From positions 248,001 to 312,000 of the forward strand of contig NZ_JBCNLP010000001.1 in assembly GCF_039595395.1 (NCBI RefSeq): a DNA stretch of 64,000 nucleotides, in the 5' to 3' direction. Shown here piece by piece: positions 15,963-25,287 of the stretch. The DNA is from Novosphingobium sp. GTDB taxonomy: Bacteria > Pseudomonadota > Alphaproteobacteria > Sphingomonadales > Sphingomonadaceae. Below the pieces are notes generated by a model, which saw only the letters and a program-made list of their open reading frames with translations, had not been told where the DNA came from and searched no databases. A program made the translations under genes and the position numbers. Each line of letters opens with the position of its first letter. The first letter of the stretch is position 1.

Positions 15963-18448
15963 GACAGCAGCGCCCCCTGCTGGCGCGGCGCGACCGTCTC
16001 ATTGGGCAGGAAATAGCGCTCCGAAATCCGGTCCGACAGGCTGAGCAACTGGATCTCGATGGCATGCAGCGTGCCGCTGTCCACATCGGCGATGGCCTGC
16101 GCCTGAAGCGGGGCAAGGATCGCGCGGGCATCGAGCAGGGTCTGTTCGGGCAGATTGCGATCGTCGAGCGGTGGCAGGCCGGAGATCCGCTGCACCAAAG
16201 CCTCGACCTGAAAGGCCAGCGAGCGAGGGTTGTCGGGATCGAGCAGCACCAGATCGAGCACCTGCAAGGGCGCGGCCCCGCTCAGATAGCGTGAGCGATA
16301 GGTGATCTGGCTGTCGCACAGCTCCAGCAGCACATTGAGCCCTTCCTGACCCGAGGCCTGCAGCCCGCGCGTCACCCGGCAGATCGACAAGGCACGCTCG
16401 ATGCGGCGGCCCATGTCGATAAAGGCATGGGCCGGCCCGCGCATCATGTTTTCCGCGATCAGGCCGGAGAGGGCGCTCAGGCGCTCGATCAGCTCCTCGA
16501 TCACTTCCAGCATGGTCTGGGGGTGATGGTCGCGCAGGGCGGGCATCGGGCGGCTGGCGATCAGCCAGAAATCGCGGGCGAAACGCTGGCGCAGCGCCCG
16601 CCCGGTGTTCTGCAACTGGCGGATCAGCGAGGGGATGCCGCCGGGCAGCTCGCCTTCGGTCAGGGCGTCGGCGCAGATATCCAGCGTGGGCTCGCCCATG
16701 CCCTGAGCCCGCACCGCGCCCCCGGCATGCAGCAGGTTGATGAGCATGCCGCCGACCCCCGCCTGATGGGCAGGGCTGGCATCGGCCTCGATCGAGCCGC
16801 CCAGCAGGGCGCGCAACAGACGCAGGGTGAACTCGGCCCGCTCGGCATAGCGGGCGAACCAGAACAGATTGTCCGCCGACTGGCTGGCCAGAATCGCCCC
16901 GCCGCGCACCACGCCGGGCGCATCCAGCATGGTGTGGCCCACCGAGGACTGCTTCTGCGCATCGGCAATGCAGACATCGGCGGAGAGGTCCCCGGTGCCG
17001 ATCAGCGCGGGGGTCTCATCGTCGCCGGGCAGGATGCGGGCGAAGCCGCCGGGCATCACCTGCCAGCGGCCCTGCCCGTCGCGCGCGGCAAAGACGCGCA
17101 GCGAGAAGGGGCGCGGCACCAGTTGCTGCTCGACCGGCGTGGGCGCACTCAGTGTCGGTGTCTGGCCCAGCGCCATCAGCGTCTGCACCACATAATCCAT
17201 CGGCCGCTGCCGCATCGCGGCCAGCAGCGCGGCGCGGCGCTCGGGGCTCAGCGAGGCGCCCACCACCGGTTGCGAGCCCAGCCCCTCGGCGCTGCCGAAG
17301 GCCGGGGCGATCAGCAGATCGTCAAAATGCGCTTCGGCATGGGCCAGCGCGCCATCCTGCCCGCACCACCAGCCCGGCACGCTTTTGAGCAAAGCGTTTT
17401 GCCCCAGCAGCAGCGGGCAGAGCCGCTCCATCTGGGTGGCCATGGCGCGGCTTTCCACCACTTCGGCGCCGGGCCAGTTGGCCACCACCGCGCCGCCGGG
17501 CAGCGTTGCCATCAGATCGGGCACCCCCAGCGTGGAGCGCACATCGAAGCTGAGCGGATCGAGCGCATTGGTGTCGATCCAGCGCCACAGCGCATCGACG
17601 CGCTTGGGGCCCGCGATGGTGCGCACGAAGAGGCGATCCTGATTGACCACCAGATCCCGCCCCTCGACCAGCGGAAAGCCGAGATAGCGCGCCAGATGCG
17701 CCTGCTCGGAATAGGACTGGTTGAGCCGCCCCGGCGTCAGCAGGGCGATGCGCGGACGGTCGCGCTGGCAGTCGCGCGCCAGCCCCTCGCGCAGGGCGGA
17801 GAAGAACCCCGCCTGCCGCCGCGCATGGATATCGCCCAGCAGCGATCCCGTCGCGCGCGAAAAGGCCAGCCGGTTCTCCAGAGCATAACCGATCCCGCTG
17901 GCCAGCCGCACCCGGTCGGAGAGCACGCACCATTGCCCATCCGGACCGCGCGTCAGATCCATCGCGCAGACATGCAGCCAATGGCCCGAGGGCGGCGCCA
18001 TCCCCGGCATCTTGCGCGCAAAGTAAGGGCTGCCGGTCAGGATCGGGGCGGGCAGATGGCGCTTGGCCACCAGTTGGCCGTGCCCATAAATATCGCCGAT
18101 CAGCCTTTCGAGCAGATCGGCGCGCTGGACCACCCCGGCCTCGATCCCCGCCCATTCCTCGCCACCGATGATCAGCGGCATGGGGGTGAGCGGCCAGTCG
18201 CGCTCGGCCTCGTCGCCCGCGATGCGGAAGGTCAGGCCCATATCGCGGATCTGGCGGGCGATCTGCTCCTGCACGCCGCCCCCGCTGCTACCATGGCCTT
18301 CGCCCAGCGCCGCGAGCCCGCGCGCCATGGTGCGCCAATGGGCCGCCGTCTGCGGCGAGGCAGAGGCATAGAGATCGCTGGCCGTGTCGGAGGGCTGATA
18401 GGAACTCAGCCAATCCGGGGCGGCAGGCAGGGCACGGCTGCGCGGCAT
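15959..18448 (-). CDS. Circularly permuted ATP-grasp type 2 and alpha-E domain fusion protein
   Basis: The 829-residue protein has two parts. Residues about 1-490 form the circularly permuted ATP-grasp domain (landmarks: PLPLIIGGEEW region near 95, GIGYALENRLAFSR near 205, GDLSADVCI near 490). Residues about 515-810 form the helical alpha-E domain (NLFWFARYAERAE, RDFWLIAS, MGRRIERALSICRV, NPRSLAFQVEAL). In many genomes these are separate adjacent genes; here they are fused. ATP-grasp ligases join a carboxylate to an amine through an acyl phosphate, so it is probably a peptide or amide ligase of unknown substrate. It lies 3 bp after the DUF2126 gene and overlaps the small transglutaminase gene by 4 bp. 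Confidence 0.85.
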   Translation of the reverse strand: MPRSRALPAAPDWLSSYQPSDTASDLYASASPQTAAHWRTMARGLAALGEGHGSSGGGVQEQIARQIRDMGLTFRIAGDEAERDWPLTPMPLIIGGEEWAGIEAGVVQRADLLERLIGDIYGHGQLVAKRHLPAPILTGSPYFARKMPGMAPPSGHWLHVCAMDLTRGPDGQWCVLSDRVRLASGIGYALENRLAFSRATGSLLGDIHARRQAGFFSALREGLARDCQRDRPRIALLTPGRLNQSYSEQAHLARYLGFPLVEGRDLVVNQDRLFVRTIAGPKRVDALWRWIDTNALDPLSFDVRSTLGVPDLMATLPGGAVVANWPGAEVVESRAMATQMERLCPLLLGQNALLKSVPGWWCGQDGALAHAEAHFDDLLIAPAFGSAEGLGSQPVVGASLSPERRAALLAAMRQRPMDYVVQTLMALGQTPTLSAPTPVEQQLVPRPFSLRVFAARDGQGRWQVMPGGFARILPGDDETPALIGTGDLSADVCIADAQKQSSVGHTMLDAPGVVRGGAILASQSADNLFWFARYAERAEFTLRLLRALLGGSIEADASPAHQAGVGGMLINLLHAGGAVRAQGMGEPTLDICADALTEGELPGGIPSLIRQLQNTGRALRQRFARDFWLIASRPMPALRDHHPQTMLEVIEELIERLSALSGLIAENMMRGPAHAFIDMGRRIERALSICRVTRGLQASGQEGLNVLLELCDSQITYRSRYLSGAAPLQVLDLVLLDPDNPRSLAFQVEALVQRISGLPPLDDRNLPEQTLLDARAILAPLQAQAIADVDSGTLHAIEIQLLSLSDRISERYFLPNETVAPRQQGALLS

Positions 18449-18451
18449 GGG

Positions 18452-21400
18452 CTAGAGTCCGGGCGCCGAGCCCACCGGACCGCGCCGCAGATCCAGCGAG
18501 AAGGGGAATTCGCCGGGCACTTCCTGCGGCGGCAGCGGCAGCGGGCCGGGCGTATGGCCATGCTCCCAGAAGCGGGCCTTGCGGCGCGCCTCGGCCTCAT
18601 AGGCGTTGATCGGGGCGGTGTCGTAATTGCGCCCGCCCGGATGCGCGACATGATAGACGCAGCCGCCCAGCGAGCGCCCGTTCCACGTATCGAGCACATC
18701 GAAGGTGAGCGGGGCATGCGGCGCCATCAGCGGATGGAGGCAATCGGCGGGCCACCACGCCTTGTAGCGCACGCCGCCCACCGCCTCACCCGGCTGGCCG
18801 GTGGCGGTCAGCGGCACGCGGCGCCCGTTGCAGGTGATGATATGGCGGCCGGGCACCAGCCCGCTGGCCTTGACCTGAAGGCGTTCGGTGGAGGAGTCCA
18901 CAAAGCGCACCGTGCCGCCGATGGCGCCGGTTTCGCCCAGCACGTTCCACGGCTCCAGCGCATGGGTGATGTCGACATGCACGCCGCCGGCGTGGATCGA
19001 GCCATGGGTGGGGAAACGGAACTGGCGCTGCGCCTCGAACCAGTTGGGATCGAAGTCGTAACCGCCCGCGCGCAGATCGTTGAGGACGTCGAGGAAATCC
19101 TCCCAAACGAAATGGGGCAGCATGAATTTGTCATGCAGCGTGGTGCCCCAGCGGACCAGAGCGCCCTCCACCGGCTGGCGCCAGAACATGGCGGCCAGCG
19201 CGCGGATCAGCAATTGCTGGGCGAGCGACATGCGCGGCTCGGGCGGCATTTCGAAGCCACGGAATTCGATCAGGCCAAGGCGTCCGGTGGGGCCATCGGG
19301 GCTGAAGAATTTGTCGATGCAGATTTCGGTGCGGTGGGTGTTGCCCGTGACATCGACCAGACTGTTGCGCAGCAGGCGATCGGTCACCCATGCCAGCGGC
19401 TGGGGCTGATCGGGGCCGGGGATCTGCGAGAGGGCGATTTCCAGCTCATAGAGGCCATCATGGCGTGCCTCATCGATGCGCGGGGCCTGGCTGGTCGGGC
19501 CGATAAACAGGCCGGAGAACAGGTAGGACAGCGCCGGATGGCGCTGCCAGTAGATGACGAAGCTTTTCAGCAGATCGGGGCGGCGGATAAAGGGCGAATC
19601 GAGCAAGGACGGCCCGCCCAGCACGATATGGTTGCCCCCGCCGGTGCCCACCGCGCGGCCATCGACCATGAATTTGTCCGCCGTCAGCCCCACTTCGCGC
19701 GCGGCCTGATAGAGCGTTTCGGTGATCTCCACCTGCTCGCGCCAGCTTGTCGCGGGGTGGATGTTGACCTCCACCACGCCGGGATCGGGGGTGATCTTCA
19801 GCACCACCAGACGCGGATCGGCGGGCGGGGGATAGCCCTCGATCCGAACCGGGGTGCGGGTTTCCTCGGCCACGGCTTCGATGGCCGCGATCAGGTCCAG
19901 ATAGTCTTCCAGATAGGCTACCGGAGGCAGGAAGACCGAGACGTAATGGCCATCCGGGCCATTGTGCGGCTCGACGGTGATGGCGGTGCGCACCGTGCCC
20001 TCGATGTTGCTGATCGCCTGTTCGTTGCGGTGCTGCGGCGGGGGCGGGGTGGCCGAGGCGGTCGAGGCCTGAGCCCCGCGTTCCGCCACACGCTCCGCCA
20101 GCTTGGCGCGGAAATCGGGCAGGGGCTCGCGTTCATCGGCGGTGTCCTGCGGGTTGATGTAGGGATAGTTGGCGGCGGGCACGAAGGGCAGCGAGCCCAG
20201 CGGCAGGCGATAGCCCAGCGAGGAATCGCCCGGCACCGCGTAAAGCACCCCGCGCCGCAAGCGCCAGTGTTCGCTCATCCAGCGCGGCGCAGTGTTCTGC
20301 GACTGCCAGCGCTGGATCGGCAGGGCATGGCCGATGGGCTTGGTCAGCCCGCGCTGGAAGGTGCGCATAAAGCGGGCGCGCGCCTCGGGATCATCGATCT
20401 CGGGCGAGAGGGGATCGGTGTTGTCGGGCAGTTGCGCCTCCCGCACGATCCATTCGACGGCATCCTCATAGACCGGCATGGCGTAATTGGGCGAGACGCC
20501 CAGCTTCTGCGCCGTGGCCGAGAGGAAATTGCTGGCGGTCTCGACGGTGACTTGGCCTTCCCCATCCTTCTCGCCCGGCAGGGGCTGCCCGGCGATCAGG
20601 CTGGCATCGCGCCACACCGGCTGGCCGTCGCGCCGCCAATAGAGCGAATAGCCCCAGCGCGGCAGGCTCTCCCCCGGATACCATTTGCCCTGGCCGTGAT
20701 GCAGCAGCGAGGTGGGCGCAAAGGCCTCCCGCAGCTTGCGGATCAGTCGGTCGGCATAGCCCGCCTTGGTGGGCCCCACGGCATCGGCGTTCCATTCGGG
20801 CGCGTCGAAATCGCTGTCGGCGATGAAGGTCGGCTCGCCGCCCATGGTCAGGCGCATGTCCTGCGCGGTAATGTCGGTGTCCACCTTGTCGCCCAGCGCC
20901 AGCAGCGCCTCCCAGCGGGCATCGGTGAAGGGCTTGGTGATGCGCACCGCTTCCTGAATGCGGTGGACGCTCATCTCGAAATGGAAATCGACCTCGGCGG
21001 GCTCGGCCATGCCGACGACCGGCGCGGCGGAGCGGTAATGCGGCGTGGCGGCGAGCGGAATATGCCCCTCACCCGCCAGCATGCCCGAGGTGGCGTCCAT
21101 GCCGATCCAGCCCGCGCCGGGCACATAGACCTCGGCCCAGGCGTGCAGGTCGCAGACATCCTGCGAGACGCCCTTGGGGCCTTCCACAGGGACCACATCG
21201 GGGAGAAGCTGGATCGAATAGCCCGAGACGAAACGCGCGGCAAAACCAAGGCGGCGCAGCAATTGCACCAGCAGCCATGCCGAATCCCGGCAGGACCCGC
21301 TGGCTTCCTCCAGCGTTTCCTCAGGGCTTTGCACGCCCGGTTCCATGCGGATGACGTAATTGACGGCGGCATTCACCGCCTGATTGACCGCCACCAGAAA

Positions 21401-21829
21401 ATCGATGGTGCGCTCATCCTTCACCCCGGCGAAGCGCTGATAGAGCGTATCGAACAGCTTGCCCTGCGGCTCCACCTCGAAATAGGCGGCCAGATCGCCT
21501 TCCAGTTCCTCGGCATAGGTGAAGGGGAAGGTCTCGGCATACTCCTCGACGAAGAAGTCGAAGGGGTTGATCACCGCCAGATCGGCCAGCAGATCCACCT
21601 CCACCCCGAAATGATCGACCGGATCGGGGAAGACGATGCGCGCCTGCCAGTTGCCGTGCGGGTCCTGCTGCCAGTTGAGGAAGTGGTTCTCGGGGCTGAT
21701 CTTCAGCGAGTAATTCGGCACCGCCGTTCGGCTGTGCGGCGCCGGTCTCAGCCGGATGACCTGTGGTCCCAGCCGGATCGGGCGATCATAGTTGTAGCGG
21801 GTGAGGTGGTGGAGCCCTGCCTTGATCAT
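18452..21829 (-). CDS. Large transglutaminase-like protein with DUF2126
   Basis: The 1125-residue protein begins with a bacterial transglutaminase N-domain (about 1-90) and a transglutaminase core (about 150-290; Cys in GSCRDSAWLL, His in DLHAWAEVY, Asp in GMDATSGML). A long DUF2126 region follows (about 300-1110; landmarks MTMGGEPTF-like RLTMGGEPTFIAD and GTGGGNHIVLGG). Such proteins are about 1100 residues, so it is full length. The function is unproven, but it always travels with the ATP-grasp/alpha-E partner. It is the first gene of the three-gene block, 78 nt after opgH with a hairpin in that gap, so it may have its own promoter or receive partial read-through. Confidence 0.88.
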   Translation of the reverse strand: MIKAGLHHLTRYNYDRPIRLGPQVIRLRPAPHSRTAVPNYSLKISPENHFLNWQQDPHGNWQARIVFPDPVDHFGVEVDLLADLAVINPFDFFVEEYAETFPFTYAEELEGDLAAYFEVEPQGKLFDTLYQRFAGVKDERTIDFLVAVNQAVNAAVNYVIRMEPGVQSPEETLEEASGSCRDSAWLLVQLLRRLGFAARFVSGYSIQLLPDVVPVEGPKGVSQDVCDLHAWAEVYVPGAGWIGMDATSGMLAGEGHIPLAATPHYRSAAPVVGMAEPAEVDFHFEMSVHRIQEAVRITKPFTDARWEALLALGDKVDTDITAQDMRLTMGGEPTFIADSDFDAPEWNADAVGPTKAGYADRLIRKLREAFAPTSLLHHGQGKWYPGESLPRWGYSLYWRRDGQPVWRDASLIAGQPLPGEKDGEGQVTVETASNFLSATAQKLGVSPNYAMPVYEDAVEWIVREAQLPDNTDPLSPEIDDPEARARFMRTFQRGLTKPIGHALPIQRWQSQNTAPRWMSEHWRLRRGVLYAVPGDSSLGYRLPLGSLPFVPAANYPYINPQDTADEREPLPDFRAKLAERVAERGAQASTASATPPPPQHRNEQAISNIEGTVRTAITVEPHNGPDGHYVSVFLPPVAYLEDYLDLIAAIEAVAEETRTPVRIEGYPPPADPRLVVLKITPDPGVVEVNIHPATSWREQVEITETLYQAAREVGLTADKFMVDGRAVGTGGGNHIVLGGPSLLDSPFIRRPDLLKSFVIYWQRHPALSYLFSGLFIGPTSQAPRIDEARHDGLYELEIALSQIPGPDQPQPLAWVTDRLLRNSLVDVTGNTHRTEICIDKFFSPDGPTGRLGLIEFRGFEMPPEPRMSLAQQLLIRALAAMFWRQPVEGALVRWGTTLHDKFMLPHFVWEDFLDVLNDLRAGGYDFDPNWFEAQRQFRFPTHGSIHAGGVHVDITHALEPWNVLGETGAIGGTVRFVDSSTERLQVKASGLVPGRHIITCNGRRVPLTATGQPGEAVGGVRYKAWWPADCLHPLMAPHAPLTFDVLDTWNGRSLGGCVYHVAHPGGRNYDTAPINAYEAEARRKARFWEHGHTPGPLPLPPQEVPGEFPFSLDLRRGPVGSAPGL

Positions 21830-21880
21830 GACCCGAGTGTGCGGCAGATGATGGTGCGCCGCAACACGGAAAATTCGCAG

Positions 21881-21906
21881 GCAAGGGGCGGTGTTCCGCC
21901 CCTTGC
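21881..21906 (-). terminator. Hairpin directly after opgH
   Basis: A perfect 11-bp stem (GCAAGGGGCGG / CCGCCCCTTGC) with a 4-nt loop begins 1 nt after the opgH stop. Read on the minus strand, four T residues follow about 8 nt later. It probably ends or weakens the opg transcript before the DUF2126 gene. Confidence 0.65.
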
Positions 21907-21907
21907 G

Positions 21908-23725
21908 TCAGGCCAGGGCGAGGGGCACATTGCCCGGCTTGGTGTCGTCGTCGTCGCCATCCTCGGGCGTGGCGACCACATCGACGGGCGGGGCCTGAAA
22001 ATAGCCGCGCGCGGCCATATTGGCCCCGGTCTTCTCGCAAGAGGTGATGCTGATCAGCCAAGGCGCGGTCAGCAAGCCGATGGTCAGCGGCGAGAGCCAC
22101 AGCGCCGTCACCGGATCGATCCATGCCGTGGCGGCAAACAGCATGCCCAGCAGGATGTGGTCGCGCAGATCGGGCAGGATGGTGCGCAGGGGGATGCGCT
22201 GCGCCTCGCGGTTCTGGGTGTGCCAGCCGCTGGGAATGCCCAGCACCAGACTGACCAGCGCTTTCACCTGCATCACCATCGACACCGGCGCCAGCAGCAT
22301 CGCCAGCAGAATATCCAGCAGCACCGATTTGATCGAGCGCCCCGCGCCGCCAAAGCTGGCGCGGCGTTCCTTGTCGGCCAGCATCCAGATCAGGCCCATC
22401 ACCTTCGGCCCGAACAGCAGCACCACCGTTAGCCACAGCACGCCCGGAGGCGCGGCCTGAGGCAGGCTCTGATCGCGCGAGGCGGTGACTTGCAAAATGG
22501 TGGTCAGCAGCAGCAGCAGCCAGCCCGGCGAGGTGAGATAGGCCGAAGCGCCGATCACCAGATGCAACCGGCTGGCCATCGACAGGCCAGAGGCCCCCAG
22601 CAGCCGCAGATGCTGCAGGTTGCCCTGCATCCAGCGCCGGTCACGGATGGCGTGATCGACGATGGTGGGCGGAAATTCCTCATAGCTGCCCGCGATCATC
22701 ACCATATGCACCGCCCAGCCGCGACGGCGCAGCAGGGCCGATTCGACCATATCATGGCTGAGGATATGGCCGCCGAAGGGGGGCTTGCCGGGCAATTCGG
22801 GCAGGCCGCAGCTTTCGGCAAAGGCGCGGGTGCGCAAAATGGCGTTATGGCCCCAGAAATTGGCCTCCGAGCCCGACCACCACAGCAGCCCTGCCGAGGC
22901 GATCGGCCCGTAAGCCTCGCTGGCGAAGCGCATCCAGCGCTGGAACAAGGTCTGGGCATTGGTGATCATGGGCACAGTCTGCAACAGGCCGAGCGAAGGC
23001 CGCGCCTCCATGATCGAGGCGAGGCCGACGATGGTCTCGCCGCTCATCAGGCTGTCGGCATCGAGCACCAGCATCGATTCATAGGCCCCGCCGAAACGGC
23101 GCACCCATTCGGCGATGTTGCCGGGCTTGCGTGCGATGTTCTTCTCACGCCGGCGGTAATAGAGCGCGATGGGCGACTGGGGCACCATATGGGCCCATGC
23201 GGCCTCCTCGCGCTTGCCATGCAATTCGTTGGAATCGCTCAGCACGAAGAAGTCGATCGCTTCCGCGCCGCCTGCCGCCGCGATGGAATGGACCATGGCG
23301 CGCACGCGGCCAAACACATCCTCCACGCTCTCATTGTAGACCGGCATCAGCACGGCGGTCCGCTTGGTGAGCGGCGCCAATTGGCGGGGCACAGGCGCAA
23401 AGCCGGGATGCGCCCCGGTGATCAGCTGCAGAAAGCCGATGGTGGAGGACACGAAGCCAAAGGCCACCCAACTGAACAGCGGCACGAAGAAGATGAGCAG
23501 CAGCACATCGAACACGTCCAGCCCGTCGCGCGAGAAAGCGGCGCGGATCTCGCTGGAGGCGGCCAGCGCCAGCACGGCGGTCAGCGCGATCAGCAGCAGG
23601 CGCTTGACCACCAGCCCCTGCGGACGGGTGGCCACCTCGCGCACGGCGGGGGGGACGCCGTCAAGCCGCTGGATCGGCATCTCCAGCGGCGCTTCGGCGG
23701 GCAGGTTGGGGAAGGTGATGCTCAT
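21908..23725 (-). CDS. opgH: Glucans biosynthesis glucosyltransferase OpgH (MdoH)
   Basis: The 605-residue inner-membrane GT2 enzyme polymerises beta-linked glucose from UDP-glucose for osmoregulated periplasmic glucans. Visible are two N-terminal membrane helices (about 40-60 and 75-105), the GT2 catalytic part (TAVLMPVYNE near 125; DAD of VLDADSLMSG near 225; GHD-like ILSHDMVESALLRR near 325; QxxRW-type DRRWMQGN near 368) and several C-terminal helices. It is shorter than the 847-residue E. coli MdoH, mainly lacking the long N-terminal extension. It overlaps opgG by 4 bp, indicating translational coupling. Confidence 0.94.
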   Translation of the reverse strand: MSITFPNLPAEAPLEMPIQRLDGVPPAVREVATRPQGLVVKRLLLIALTAVLALAASSEIRAAFSRDGLDVFDVLLLIFFVPLFSWVAFGFVSSTIGFLQLITGAHPGFAPVPRQLAPLTKRTAVLMPVYNESVEDVFGRVRAMVHSIAAAGGAEAIDFFVLSDSNELHGKREEAAWAHMVPQSPIALYYRRREKNIARKPGNIAEWVRRFGGAYESMLVLDADSLMSGETIVGLASIMEARPSLGLLQTVPMITNAQTLFQRWMRFASEAYGPIASAGLLWWSGSEANFWGHNAILRTRAFAESCGLPELPGKPPFGGHILSHDMVESALLRRRGWAVHMVMIAGSYEEFPPTIVDHAIRDRRWMQGNLQHLRLLGASGLSMASRLHLVIGASAYLTSPGWLLLLLTTILQVTASRDQSLPQAAPPGVLWLTVVLLFGPKVMGLIWMLADKERRASFGGAGRSIKSVLLDILLAMLLAPVSMVMQVKALVSLVLGIPSGWHTQNREAQRIPLRTILPDLRDHILLGMLFAATAWIDPVTALWLSPLTIGLLTAPWLISITSCEKTGANMAARGYFQAPPVDVVATPEDGDDDDTKPGNVPLALA

Positions 23726-25263
23726 GGCAGTTTGGCCGTGGCGATCACCGTCTCGCTCAAGGCCGCGCCGCCGCGCTTGAGGAACAGGCGAAATTCGGGG
23801 TGAGGCAGATCGGCATGGCGCACATCCATCGTCACGCGCCAGATGTTCTTCTGGCCGCCGATCGGGCCCACGGCCATCAGCAGCACGGCCTTGGCGGGAA
23901 TGTCGGTCTGGGCTTCGACATGGCTGTCACGGGTAAGGCCCGCCAGAATATCGCCTTCGAAATCGAACACATAGCGGGTGACACCCTTGATCTCATCTTG
24001 CCCTGGCACACCACCGGGTCCAACTCTAAACGCGGTACAAAGCGCATTGTTTCCATGCGCGGGTTCCTGCGAGCTCCAGGTCAGGCGATAGGCGAAGTCG
24101 CGGCGCTGCCCGGCCTTGGCGGGGGTGTCGCTCAGCCAATAGGCGCAGACATTGTCCACCGTCTCGGAAATCGAGGCAAAGGAATAGAGCTCCACCACGC
24201 CCGGCCCCCAATCGCCCCTGGGCTCCACCCAGAGCGAGGGGCGGCGGTGGTAATAGCTCATATCATCCTGATAATGATCGAAGGTCTGATCGCGCTGCAG
24301 CAGACCGAAACCCTTCACATGGTCGGCCCGCATCGCATTGGTGATCGGCGGCTGGTGTTCCTGCTCGGGGTTGATGAGCGGGTGCCAGATATGCTCGCCC
24401 GTGCCCGTCACGATGGCCAGACCATCGCTGTCATGCACCTCGGGGCGCCAGTCGGTGCGGCGGTCGCCTTCGCCATAAAGGTACATGCTGGTCATGGGGG
24501 CCAGACCCAGCCGCTGGATATCGCGGCGCAGGAACAGCGTGGCGGTCACATCCTGAATGCCCGCATCGGGGGTGCGCTTGGTTTCGATGCGATAGGCGCC
24601 GGTCAGCGAGGGCCCGTCGAGCAGGGCATGGACGATGAGGCCGTCCTCGCCCTTGCCCTCGAACCAGAAGTCGGTGAATTCGGGAAACTCTTCCGGCCCC
24701 GGCGCGCCGGTGTTGATGCTGATGCCGCGCGCCGAAAGCCCGAACTGGTCATGACTGCCCGCCGCGCGGAAATAGGAGCCGCCCAGAAAGGCCAGCCAGT
24801 CGGCATGGCCATCGGCCCACATCACGCGAAAGCCCGCCGCCTCGCCATCCTGACCGCCGCCGAACAGGCCCTTCATATTGGTGAGCGTGTGGGCCTGTCC
24901 ATTCTCGACAATGCTGATCCCCACGGCCTGCGGGGCAATGCCGACGCGGGTGGGAAACAGGCGGACATGGCCGGGCAGTTCCTCGGCCTGACCATAGGTG
25001 TAGCGCACATGCGTGTCGAAATCGGGCACCGCCAGTTTCGAGGCGGGGCGCTCGACAAAGGGCCTGCGGGCATTGGCCTGGGCGCGGGCGACTAGGCGAT
25101 CCCAGGAGAAAGGCGTGGCGGGACCGAAACGTCCGGCGGGCGCGGCCAGCGCGGCACCCGGAGCGGTCAGGGCCGCGACAAAGGCGGAAATCAGGCCGGT
25201 CGCCTCGCGCCGAGAAAGAGAAGTCCGGGGCGAAAACGGGGGCTTGGTCATAATCGATATCAT
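23722..25263 (-). CDS. opgG: Periplasmic glucan biosynthesis protein OpgG/OpgD family
   Basis: The 513-residue protein belongs to the MdoG family, required with OpgH to release and branch or shape periplasmic glucans. The N-terminus has a twin-Arg segment (SLSRREATG near residue 16) and a hydrophobic stretch to about 41, suggesting Tat export as for OpgD rather than the Sec export of OpgG. Family landmarks include YLYGEGDRR, GEHIWHPLINPE, FGLLQRDQTFDHYQD and RPSLWVEPRGDWG. The stop overlaps the opgH start by 4 bp. The gene lies 24 bp after an HlyD-type adaptor gene, an unusual upstream neighbour. Confidence 0.92.
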   Translation of the reverse strand: MISIMTKPPFSPRTSLSRREATGLISAFVAALTAPGAALAAPAGRFGPATPFSWDRLVARAQANARRPFVERPASKLAVPDFDTHVRYTYGQAEELPGHVRLFPTRVGIAPQAVGISIVENGQAHTLTNMKGLFGGGQDGEAAGFRVMWADGHADWLAFLGGSYFRAAGSHDQFGLSARGISINTGAPGPEEFPEFTDFWFEGKGEDGLIVHALLDGPSLTGAYRIETKRTPDAGIQDVTATLFLRRDIQRLGLAPMTSMYLYGEGDRRTDWRPEVHDSDGLAIVTGTGEHIWHPLINPEQEHQPPITNAMRADHVKGFGLLQRDQTFDHYQDDMSYYHRRPSLWVEPRGDWGPGVVELYSFASISETVDNVCAYWLSDTPAKAGQRRDFAYRLTWSSQEPAHGNNALCTAFRVGPGGVPGQDEIKGVTRYVFDFEGDILAGLTRDSHVEAQTDIPAKAVLLMAVGPIGGQKNIWRVTMDVRHADLPHPEFRLFLKRGGAALSETVIATAKLP

Positions 25264-25287
25264 CCGTGTTACGCGGCTCAGCGCGGC

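Noticed and set aside
16427..22432. A 2001-codon open frame antisense to the ATP-grasp and DUF2126 genes.
   Set aside because: It is His/Gln/Gly/Arg-rich with no domain and lies opposite two clear protein families. High-GC DNA often leaves the antisense frame open.
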